DNA of 64,000 nucleotides from Cytidiella melzeri (Eukaryota; Basidiomycota; Agaricomycetes; Polyporales; Irpicaceae): positions 62,001-126,000 of the forward strand of contig JABYQR010000011.1 in NCBI GenBank assembly GCA_022592445.1, written 5' to 3'. Position numbers and translations under genes: made by a program. Below are positions 1 to 10,289 of this stretch, in pieces; position 1 is the stretch's first letter, and each line of letters begins with the position of its first letter. The notes under the pieces were generated by a model. It did no database searches, was not told the DNA's origin, and was given only the letters and a program-made list of their open reading frames with translations.

Positions 1-404
1 CTGCGTAGGGGATTAGCAGACATAACTGCATTCAGAACAACGCTATTTACAGACCTGAATGAGATCCAGTATACCAAGCTCGCTCTCAGCGCTGTCCACG
101 ACGAACACGAAGTACAGGGTTGCATAATTCCTGTACACGACTCTCTGCTGCTCCCCATTGTCGCCATGTTGGTTCAGGAAGCTTTCTAGCTCTGGTGCGT
201 CCAAGAAGTTGCAGAGAGAAGCTTGTCGTGACGATACTAGTGAATAAATCTTCTGTACCAACGTTCCCGATGAATGTTGTACCGGGGTGTAAAACTTGGT
301 AAGGCGAGGGACGCCAGATGTGTTGACTGTCCAGCCAGAGAATGAGTTTTAACTCAGTCAATCAAGAAAGATGAATTCAGACAGATGAGTACTGCGTGAA
401 TCAT
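1..404 (-). CDS. APS3: AP-3 complex sigma subunit, 3' end outside window
   Basis: This is the N-terminal part of a small (sigma) clathrin-adaptor chain, which forms the core of a heterotetrameric coat adaptor with two large chains and a mu chain. Exon 1 (404-383) gives MIHAVLIF split by a phase-1 intron (382-327). Exon 2 (326-55) gives NTSGVPRLTKFY, then CNFLDAPELE, YRNYATLYFVFVVD and SESELGILDLIQ. The start and the SESELGILDLIQ block resemble AP-3 sigma more than AP-1 or AP-2 sigma, which begin MI(K/R)FFL. AP-3 carries cargo from Golgi or endosomes to the vacuole. A donor at 54 opens the next intron, and an acceptor may lie at 1-3, so the rest of the longin fold is outside the window. Residues around LNQHGDNGEQQ form a loop of the kind seen in AP-3 sigma. 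The ATG at 404 is chosen because it gives the family's MI start. Confidence 0.85.
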
Positions 405-1042
405 TTTGGAAGATCTGTCAGGGGGGGGGGTTGTTTGGATCAGTATCCCGGCCGAACAGTTACTTTGTACCAAGCAGCAGAGATGGGAGTAAGTTAGTAT
501 CTTGGGCGGTATCCCACCCAACTCCCATCAGCCGAGTCGAAACTACTTAGTGACGTGCTCTACTAACTGAGCTAAAACGGGAAACAGCAATGAAAGCAAA
601 ACATGCGGTTATACTCTCATTGAATCTCATAATCTGTCCTTGTCTCTCTACTTACCTGCAGCTGCGACTTTGCCAGTACTTACATTTCGCGTCGCACATA
701 CCATTGTTTGAGTGGCACAATTGGCTGCTAAACATTGGGTTGTTAGCTAGGAGAGTCAAGATCTGGGACTGCTACGAATGTGGAAAGCTCATTACGCGCA
801 ATCACCAGATCGTAGTGAACAAATCCGCCTGCGGTGGCTGCAAGTACTTCGAGTAGTTGGCGTGCTCGGGCGGATTCTCTACTGTGGCACGATTTTGACA
901 CCATGTGTCATTGTAGACATACACGCTATAACAGTATTGTGAAGGTAAATGGATCCTCCGAGAAATGTCACTAGCGAGCGAAATATCAGTGGACTATATG
1001 AGAGAGATATACCTCAGTATAGGGAACAGAAGGTCAACCGAA
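405..1042. other. intergenic stretch with tRNA-like element
   Basis: It lies upstream of the AP-3 sigma start and downstream of the AIM18 stop. It holds a run of ten G at 421-430 and the tRNA-like element at 482-581. An 88-codon frame at 590-856 (+) ends in two CxxC pairs (CYEC and CGGC). I could not support it as a gene because no splice or start context stands out. Nothing else is recognisable. Confidence 0.5.
482..581 (-). ncRNA. tRNA-like pol III element (degenerate tRNA or SINE head) with nested hairpin
   Basis: Read on the minus strand, the element starts with CCCGTTT followed by a D-arm GCTC-AGTTAGTA-GAGC. This contains an A-box match TAGCTCAGTTAG (574-563). A B-box-like GTTTCGACTC follows (543-534). 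The boxes are only about 19 nt apart, less than in a normal tRNA, and the T stem is mismatched, so no cloverleaf forms. Next comes a strong nested structure. GATGGGAG (529-522) pairs perfectly with CTCCCATC (489-482). Inside it TTGGGTGG (521-514) pairs with CCGCCCAA (509-502) around a GATA loop, leaving 12 unpaired bases. No T-run terminator follows closely. It could be the head of a tRNA-derived SINE, a decayed tRNA or a small pol III RNA. Confidence 0.4.
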
Positions 1043-2114
1043 CTACTGGCCAAGGCTTTCCAACCTTTTGAAGACAGATTTCTTCATCTGTCAGAGGGAC
1101 ATGTGAGACTTGAATTTACAGAAAGCCGATAATACATACTGCAGGGCTGATGCCGTCGCCTTCAAAGTACGCCATAAAGAACTGCACAGCAAGCCAGTCA
1201 TGTTGCACAGAACCTAGGTCTCGAATTATCAAGGAACGGGGCAATCGAGGTTTAGGAGGGGCGAGCAGAATATCCAAAGGCGTGTGTTTTGCTAAAGGAG
1301 TATTAGGAAACATAGTTTTGAACTTGTGCAGAGGCGACTGCAGGGTTAACTCCTCGTCCTTTGATAGTGCTCCCCGTTGGCGAAGGAGGACCATCCGTGC
1401 CTGCAACGCTCGCATAAATCCATCGCGTAGATGCGAGAATGAGGTGGAACGAGTGGGGACTGGTCATGCCAATAGGTCAATAATGATACTGCAGCTTAAA
1501 CAGAGTGCATACCAATACGCAGAACACAGGCCGAGTTTTGCACCAGGTATTCGACCTTCTCTTGAGGCGAAGCAGATCCAGGAATCTAGTTTGACTATAT
1601 AAGCATACGCATGGACTTGGATATATACCTCATTCGGACAACTACACTCACGTTCAAATTCGGGTTTTGGAGGTTGGCATAGAAGCCCACAGAGTAAACT
1701 TGAATTCCCAAGAATGATACAGTGCGCACCCCGACACCCACTAGTGTCATTTCTGGAAAAGGAGTTTTAGACGATATTTGAAGTGTATTGGGGAATGAGA
1801 TGGAGGATGCTGGGTCCACTGTGACTGCTGAGTGAGCAGCCATGAATATGCGTTATTGAGTTTCACTGCGCACCTGTTTCTTCTGGGGGCAAAGATTCGT
1901 AAGGGAGGTCACTGTCGAGCTTGATTGTTGACTGCCCCATAAGTACAGCTGATATAGCAAGCGCAGAACCCCATATCCACGGGCTGTAGGCTCGAACTGT
2001 GTGTGAATAGCCAGCGTGAACGCTACAACCGCGACGTGTAGCTGCAGAAGAAAAAAAGCGAATGGTTGCCGCCGACAACGCACGACAGACAAAAGGTTGG
2101 TTCGGCGAGAGCAT
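1043..2114 (-). CDS. AIM18: AIM18/FMP22-like mitochondrial chalcone-isomerase-fold protein
   Basis: Five exons join cleanly. The N-terminus (from ATG 2114) is Arg/Ser/Ala-rich (CRALSAATIRFFSSAATRR), like a mitochondrial presequence. A hydrophobic segment (WIWGSALAISAVLM) follows. Then comes the chalcone-isomerase-like domain: TLVGVGVRTVSFLG, VYSVGFYAN, VEYLVQNSACVLRI, PTRSTSFSHLRDGFMRAL, FFMAYFEGDGISPA and the end KKSVFKRLESLGQ. In fungi this fold is found in Aim18/Fmp22-type proteins of the mitochondrion, which are not expected to isomerise flavonoids; their biochemical role is poorly known. It shares a 327-base divergent promoter with the first Blm10 gene. The stop at 1043-1045 is reached through a last short exon (SPA|MKKSVFK). 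Some upstream in-frame codons exist, but 2114 gives the best presequence. Confidence 0.82.
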
Positions 2115-2441
2115 TTCAGCAACGCGGGTCGAGCTGCCTGAAGAACTGTTATGAACGTTAAGATTAAAGCCGACCCGCCTTTTCGTCCCCAGAAGGAAAT
2201 GACCGGAGGCGGGAGAGCGCCAAGATGCTCTAGTGCATGATCTATTAGATGAAGCGCCCAGCGCGTGACGTCCTCTCAGAGCCACAGCAAAACACTGACG
2301 CGTACCAGCATACGCGTCCTCAACACACACGACCACCTTTTCCCGCCATAGCCATAGCAGCGCAACACGTATTGCGTGTACACTCAAGGCCGCGTCAGCT
2401 GGAATTTATATACTTGACGTAAGTCACACGAGGACACAGGT
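2115..2441. promoter_or_regulatory. divergent promoter between AIM18-like and first BLM10 gene
   Basis: These 327 bases separate two starts in opposite directions. A TATA-like AATTTATATA lies near 2402-2411, about 35 bases before the Blm10 ATG. No other motif could be assigned, and no gene is seen. Confidence 0.4.
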
Positions 2442-5400
2442 ATGGCACTGACCACCATGGATGATCTTGCTTCTGTTGTCCTCAAAGTCGTCCACGCCTC
2501 TAGATCAGGTGTACCACCTCCAACATACCTTTCAGCAAGTATGGATGAAGACGATGGGATGTCCGTACTAGATTCGCCTCTCGACTCGGACGATTCCAAC
2601 CATTCTGTTGTCGACAAGTCGCACGCCGTTCTACAAAGCTATCTGGGTTCTCTACCATACGAGTGTGAATCCATAGAAGATATGCAAGCTCAGCTGGAGC
2701 ATATTGTGGGTAAGATTGTCGTATGCGCCAAGAGTCGGAACTGGCTAGTTCTCACTACGTGGGACGGCGCACTGCAGTGGTATGTAAACCTTCGATCATG
2801 GTACCCAGGATGTTCATAATGGTCGTCATAGCTGGCTTTTAATGAGATATCCGATGCCCAAAACGACTCGCGCTAAACTTGCCCGGCTGTATTACGAACT
2901 CTGTGTATTGCCTGGCCTCGAACCTCGAGTTATCCGTAGCTGGGCAGACATGCTTTCCCGCTTGCTCTCCAACAAACCAGATCAACGGCGCAAATTGGAG
3001 AGCAGCGACCTTCAGCTGCCCTGGAAACCGGTGTGGCGCGTTTTACAAAGAGAGCTATGGCCCAAACGCAGGGTGCATGATGCACTGTAAGCAAACCCTC
3101 ATCGTCCAGTCAGACCCATTCTTAATCTGTACATACTAGTCGGAATGTCGTCAATGTCTTGTTATTTGTGGCAGAGACATGCAGGCGCTATTTTGCTGCT
3201 TCCGATATACCTGAAATGTTATCAACTTTTCTGCCAATGGTAACCCAAGACGTACGTCACGGCACATTTTTTAACCCATATGCTCAACCGATTCTGCTGC
3301 AGAATATACTGACCATGATTCCGGTGATGACCGCCTTCTTGCCTCCAACGCACACTCATCTGTATTTGCCAATGTTTTTCAAATTATGGGAGGCCTTCAA
3401 CTCCCATATCATCGACGATCGTCTTCTCGAGATGTGTGGAGAATTGTCCGAAGAACATGTAGCTGGGAAGTATGACAATGCCGGCGATGAAGGCGCTGCA
3501 GAGTGGAAAGATGTCGGGATCTGGACCGAAGCCGAATGGACAGTGCTAGCTACGAAAGCTTTGGGTGCCATGAGTAAGTGAGTCTCCCACACACACATCT
3601 CACCGTGGCTCACAACGCAACACACCTGTTAGACGTTCCTGTTGGCGCTGTGCGGGTATGTAGGGTATGCTTCTGTATAATCTGGCAGTGATGAGCTCAG
3701 TCGTGCGCATCTAGGGTGCTAGCACTACTGGAGGACACGCCGACACTATGGCGGACAAATCCTCTCTCCGTATAACAAAGCCCATTAGCAAATATGGTAA
3801 ATGAGTTTGCGGATATCATCTTGTTAACAAGCTGATAAGCTTTATAGCTGCCCTGGCCAAGATAATGGTGTATTCTATGTCTCTGGACGGTCCTATTCGC
3901 GGGGACACAGCAGCGAAGAGCGATGAAAGCGGATCGGCGCAGCCAAGTTTCCTCGTGGGATCTCGGGCTCTTGACACTCTCGACAAACTCATCACTAGCA
4001 CTGAGTCATTCTTCCATCCGTCGAACACAGGACATTGGACTTTAGCCGTGAGTGCAATTCTCGCGGCATATTAACTATACTCAAACGGTCACAGCTCACG
4101 GGTTTCTTACATCGGCTTGCAATGGAGTTTTGCAAACGCTGGAAAGAGGAGGAACAGTCTTCGTGCAAGACACCGGTGGTACGTGAGAGACAAGTCTTCG
4201 ACGAAATCATAATAAATCTCGAAGGACGACGCACAGGTTCGCCGTCTCACGCCTGCAATCCGACGAGCATTCGTTACCGTGCTTCGGACACCGACGCTTC
4301 TAGCAATTTTCGCAAAGGACCCTATTTCTGCTACCTATTCTCAGGGCGCGTTGCGCATTCTTGCCTTACTAGAACCCAGCATCATTATGCCCGAGATCCT
4401 GGAGCGGGCCTATAGCGGACTAGAAACTGTGAATGAAACACACAGAACAACCGCAGTGCTTACTGCTTTGGCTAGCGGGGCTTTGCCATTGGTTTCTGAG
4501 AAGGTCTGGCTTGGTGGACAGAAGCATATTGCACCACTGCTGGAATTGTGCATACCTGGAATTGACTTGGTAAGCCCAAACGTGGTTTTCGTAGTATGAC
4601 CGCTAACATACGTCACAGAACGACCCGCTAAAGACAGCATGCACTTCCATGTTCATCGCCTCTGTTGTCCAACACATGAAGATCGGCGACTTGTCCATGC
4701 AACAAGGCGGTATGCCACTCTCAGGTGACACTGCGGACGAGATGATGGAAGATGACAACTCCGAGGGAGTTCGTCTACCGGATGGCACAGAGCAAGGGCC
4801 TAATGTTAGGCTTAGTCGCGAAGAGGAGCGTACACTTGCTCGCGAGAGTACAGCCAGTTTCGCCGACTGGGTCACATCATTGTTCCGACGTGTCTTCTCT
4901 CTATATGAAAACTTGCCTGAAGAAGGTGGAAAGAAGAACACTACAGGAGGGAAAGTGGAAGAAGCCGTCCTGAAATCACTCAGACTCACCCTTGATGTTC
5001 TGTGTCTTCAGCTTTCTGACCCGTTGTTCGATCTGGTCTTAAAGTTGGTTTACGACTACGGTACTACTAATTCTAGGTCCAATGCCGTCCGCGCTTTCGG
5101 GCAGTTGGTCGCATGTCTTGCCCGTGTCCAGCCAGAGAAAGTTATTGCCAAGTTTTTGCCGTATTGTACCAACCAGATTCAAGAAGAGCTCAGGCATGGT
5201 GCGTCGAGCATTCGAACGACATCTACACACGCAGCAGTACCTTCGGATACCACTCTGCACTGGAGTGAGCTACGTCGTTCACAGCATCGCCATCACTCAG
5301 CTTATGATAATTCTAGACATGTCCATCCTGCGGGGGTGCTTGGGATATGGCGGCCCAGCAGTACGCTCTTCATAAAAACTCAATGGTATTTGCTGATAGC

Positions 5401-8400
5401 ACGTTATCTAGCTGCTTAAATATAAGGACCAAGTCATCGAGCTTCTGCAACTACTTGTTGAGAAGACCAAAGGCGAGCGTGGATATACTGGGACTGGTCG
5501 CCTGATCCATCGAATTCTCCACACTGTCGCGGGCGTATATCCACTAAATGCTCGGTTTGTCAACACAGATGAATGGGATGATCCTGGCAAGTCATGCGAT
5601 ACTTCTTTGATCGTAATACACCGACTAAATTATGGAGCCTTGTAGGGTTCGACAAGGCTCACAACCTCCACTGGGGCCGTTTGTATGAAGCGGATGATGT
5701 GAAAATCGAGTGGCATGGTACGTTCTCACGTCATATCTGCTTACTATTTCTGACCGTCAAAAAGTTCCGTCAGCGGAGGAAATTGATTTCGTGTTAGAAA
5801 TCATGGACAAGATAGCTGGTCCTGCACTGGACCGGATTGGGCAGTTGCTGGACTCTGCTGGTCGATGGGACAATGTGGCTCGTAATGACTTTTGTCGGTC
5901 AGTATATTTCTTTCCCGTCATTCCGCGATCAGCATAGTGACAAACTGCGAACTAGCTTCTTGCACCCGGTGCGCTCTATGTGGAGCGGTCTCCCAACATT
6001 CATCAAGGAGGGCGCGAAGGAAGTCAAGAACTCATGTTTCTACCCTGATACGGAGATTCAAGAACTTCTAGTCACTCCAATCGACGTTAAAGCCGGTTTT
6101 ATCCTCGACAACCCCTCAGATGTGCGTTTTCAGCGGGCCATAGCACACCGTACGAGGTTCGGCAACATCGTCCATCGTGCTGCAACCGCGCTTCAGTACA
6201 CTCAGGAAGGCGAAGATCACATTGATGCAGTAATCACCGTTTCTAAAGCCATCGACGTGTATCTCCTTGAGTACGCAATGACCAGGAGTTCTTTCGATTC
6301 TTTGCAGCAGGCCTATACCATCAGCAGAGAGTGCGTGGCTTAAGCTGGCGTATCAATTAGCAAAACTTGACAATTATTCAGCTCGAATCGGATGTGGCCG
6401 CGACAGAAAGAAAATTCCCGTCAAGTTTTTTTGAAGCGGGCTCAAGCGTATCACGCCGGTCGCAACTACCTACATTCCCTATATCGACGACGCTCGGACC
6501 TGGACGACAAGCTTCTTGACGATCTTGTAGGTTTGTCGCTGTCGCCGTACACGCGGGTTCGCAGGTATGGTCGACGGAGCTTGACTAGAGCATAGGATGT
6601 TACTGATCCTTCCTCAGACATTCTCAGGCAGTTCTTCAAAACGCGTGCGGGGTAAGATTTAATGATCTAAGGTAGTTGGGCGGTGTACTCAGACTGGTTG
6701 CAGTACTTCCTCCGATCGGGGCGCTATTGTATGCCAACACTGCTCAAGGCTCTCGAAAAAGGCACAGACCCGGATCGCATGAAAGGTGCCCTATATGTAT
6801 TGTGGAACAAGGGAACGGGTGAGTGACTACACCCAATTCAAATACTTATACTGACATACAGGTCGTGGCAGCTTCCTACGCTCTAGCTGGTAAGATTTCT
6901 AAGACCGCGAGTCCTAGGTCTTTTCTCACAAGAAGCACAGATCCGAATTTCCACGTCAAATATCTGCGATCACTATTGGAATGCCAGCATCAAGAGAAGG
7001 TCAGTGCTTCTTGAACCTGCGCACTCATTGATCTGACACGTGAGAAATAGCCCTCTATCCAAAAGCTCGTTGGTCAGCTGGCAGGAGATGCTACTGCACT
7101 TCTTACGGAGGAAGCAGTTCATACAGATGCATATGACGAGAGCATTCCAGGCGTGGAAGCTGCCATTGAGCAGCTCGTCCCGGAATTTAGCTCGTCGCTC
7201 GTAAATCAGGCTTTATTGAAGGAAGCTCTCGAGAAGAGCCCGGTCAGGGCTGCATTGAGAGTTCGTCGATACGAGGAAGCGGTACGTCATCCCCTAGTCA
7301 TACGCTCTACGGACCTCTCACTTTGCTCATCAGATCTCGTCCATCCTCGAATTCTCATCAAGACCAGCCACTCATGTAACGTTTTGTGTACTGTTTTCTG
7401 CTATCATGCGTTGACATACATATACTAGTGGCGATATGTGCAATTTGCTGCCAAGTTCCTCCTGAATATTGTCAGAAGAGATGCTTCTCCGTCACCGTTA
7501 CTAGCAAAATTCTTCGCAGGTCACTGTACCAGTCCACATTCCAGCATCCGGTCCTGTGCACACAAGTGCGTGTCTCATCATTGACGCTTATAATGATATC
7601 TTACTGTCGTGACAGAGCTATCGTCAAGATCACTTGGCATGTCAAGTGTCGCACGTTCTCGAACACGAGTGAAGAGTTATGGCTTGAAGAGTGGAAAAGC
7701 CCTTTGGCAATCGATGTGCCAGTGCAAGACCCGCCAGCATTCTTGCAGAAGCTATGCAGTCCCGTTGGCCAAGCTGGCAATGATTTCTACGTGGACAAGC
7801 TTTCCACAGGGTTCTTAGTCTGGGCGCCGTCGGCAAAGGCTTACAAATTGGCGCCACCTGACCAAGCAGCGATTGACTGGGAGACCGCATCTCAGCCTGC
7901 TATACAAGCAATACGAGAGGTCTTCAGCGCCGAAGGATATTTTGATCAACTGGCTCAGCTCTTCGGTCAAGAGTCGAATAAAGACTCCAGTCGGCTAGCA
8001 TTGCGATCCGAGAACGCTATTTTCATCAAATCAATTGGTACGTTCACTATATGCTGTCTAATGTGCCAATACCTGACGCTTGTTGTTAGCCAAGATGTAC
8101 CAAGCTGAATTCGTAGAGGCCCTCCTGTCGGCCATCGATTCGCTCCTTGTCGACAACGATAGGTTCAAACAGCGCGGAGGGGCAGAAATTCTAGCAGGTC
8201 TGCTAAGAGGTGCGGAGTCTCTCATGTTCACTTCGAACAGTTCGTCATCTTTCAATCAGGGTCGAAGCACTGGCCACAGAAGCAATACAAGGCTCTATGG
8301 GCGTGGTTCTTGGAGCGTTTCGAACGAATCTACCTGCAGATCAAGCCCGACACACTCGCCTTCTGGGAAGGGGTCTTCAATGCGAGTAGCCTCCACTCAG

Positions 8401-10289
8401 CCTACTCCTCTTGACTGACAATTACACAGGAGCAAATGTCAGAGAGGGACTATCGACGTATTCAGCCGCTAGTGAACTCAATCCTCTCCTTGCCGTTGGA
8501 CCTACAAGGCGATTCTGCATTCGCCAGTGAGTGTTTCGTACTTCTCAGCCCCATTCGTCCGTTACTGACTTTGCGTAAAGTGAGCAAGGCTTTGACGCTT
8601 TTCAACATTGTTGTTGATTCCTGCTGGCCATGCTTCTACCCTCTGTCGGACAAATACATGAATATGTTCCTCGCCAATGCTAACACTGGATATGCGGATG
8701 TAAGCCAAAGTTCACGCAGAATGGTGCTATCGCCTCACCCCATCTTAACAGATTCGGTCCCATATCGCGCACAACCTCGCTGCGATAATGTCAGAACAAT
8801 GGCGTCCGGCATATCCATCGAGCGAGCTGTTCTTGGAAGCCTGTCGAGAATCCGTTGATCCACTGGGCTTGCGGTATGTCTGCCACCATTGTATGTCGAT
8901 TGAAACCATGCTGACAAGAGACGTAGGCATGCCCGCTACGAAGTACAACTGACAGAAATATTGAAGCAGTTCCCAATATGGAAGCAGGAAAGGCTGCCAC
9001 CTCCTAGAGTCAGCCAGTCTCAATACGACAAAGTCGGTCTCACCCGTAAGTGAGAAGTGTTTTTCCTGTATTGCCGGCAATATTGAATTGTTTCGCAATA
9101 GTATTGCAATGGATATGGACGGCAGCTCATGGCCCGCACCCAAACCTTGTCTTCCCTTACATTGTGATACTACTGTGCGTTTTGATCGGTCTATTGCTTG
9201 CTTCCCTCGCATTGGCTGACGTCTGGACACGGTAGTCCTGAGATTCTGCGAATGTCGGAGCTGAATGACAGCTCAGAGCTACAGAGATACAGCTCAGCGG
9301 TGTTATACATCCTGTCTGCCGTAAACGCGCCTGCCGATTACGTGGAGATTGTTGCAGAACACTTTCTCTCAACAATCAAATCCTCAGATGTAAGGTTATA
9401 TTGAAATACTTGAGAATCGAAGCTTATTCACGCCCGATCATAGTCATGGCGCGTCCGTCTCAAAGCACTCCCTACCTTACTCGTGTTCTTTTATCGAAAC
9501 CTCATGGCGATATCGAGCAAGACCGTGACGCGCATGATGGATGTGCTTCTGGACTGTCTATCAGATGAGAATGTTGAAGTGCGCGAGATGGCATCACAAA
9601 TGCTATCTGGGGTGGTTAGATGTTCTCAGCGGCAGAGCATCATCCCTCTGAGGGTAAGTCAGGAACCGCGAGTCGGATGCTGGTATTGATCGACCCCTTG
9701 TAGGATCGCTTCATGGCACTAGCACGCAAGACTAGGGTCCCAGCTCGGAGAGACCCTGCCTACGTGGAGAAGCTCCGGACTCTGCACTCGGCCATTCTAG
9801 GTCTTTGTGCTCTGATAGAGAGCTTCCCTTATTCTGTGGAGTCGTGGATGCCTCCTCTCACTGACAGTAAGTAATGGCTTGTTGGAGTGGCACACCGCCA
9901 TTGACTGTGTTCTATGAAGTCCTCGCGGCACATGCAACAGATCCTATTCCGGTGTCGACGACGATCCGCAAGTGTGCCTCAGAGTTCAAGAAGGTAACGT
10001 TGTGTGCCATCCACGCGCGGAAGGAATACTAATACCTTGGCTCTGAATGTCTTCGTATGGCGGGTCGTTGACACACGATCGACAGACGCACCAGGCAAGC
10101 TTTCGCACGTTTCGGAAGTGCCGTTTCCGTTGCTAACCTTAGATGTAGGATACGTGGCATAAGGACCAGCTTGCCTTCGATGATGACCAGCTGCAAAGCC
10201 TCTCCACCATGCTGGTTGGCACTTCCTACTGTGAGTGCTTTCGAAAGATTGAATGAGAACGGCACTGAAATCCGCGTGCAGACGCCTGA
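2442..10289 (+). CDS. BLM10: proteasome activator Blm10/PA200, copy 1
   Basis: A very large HEAT-repeat protein (roughly 2,000 residues, a few dozen exons) that caps the 20S core proteasome and opens its gate. Family blocks are in order: SLPYECESIEDM; MRYPMPKTTRAKLARLYYELC; LQLPWKPVWRVLQRELWP; FLPPTHTHLYLPMFFKLWEA; ESFFHPSNTGHWT; FADWVTSLFRRVFSLYENLP; SNAVRAFGQLVACLA; PSDTTLHWS; LHWGRLYEADDVKIEWH; RRYAQ-region pieces; and the C-terminal block IPVSTTIRKCASEFKKTHQDTWH. The last intron (10231-10281) splits a Tyr codon, so the protein ends SYYA. This is an HbYX-type tail (hydrophobic-Tyr-any) of the kind that docks in 20S pockets. One intron is GC..AG (5587-5645). Start 2442 gives MALTTMDDLASVV; 2457 is an alternative. 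No frameshift was found. A second, diverged copy lies at 54433-62931 on the other strand. Confidence 0.9.
10282..10289 (+). other. BLM10: 8-nt final coding exon completing the YYA tail of BLM10 copy 1
   Basis: The donor GTGAGT at 10231 follows TCC TAC T, and the acceptor ends at 10281. The remaining ac gcc tga completes Tyr-Ala-stop. If the intron were kept, translation would read SYCECFRKIE and stop, losing the gate-opening tail. The second BLM10 copy has the same arrangement. Confidence 0.65.
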
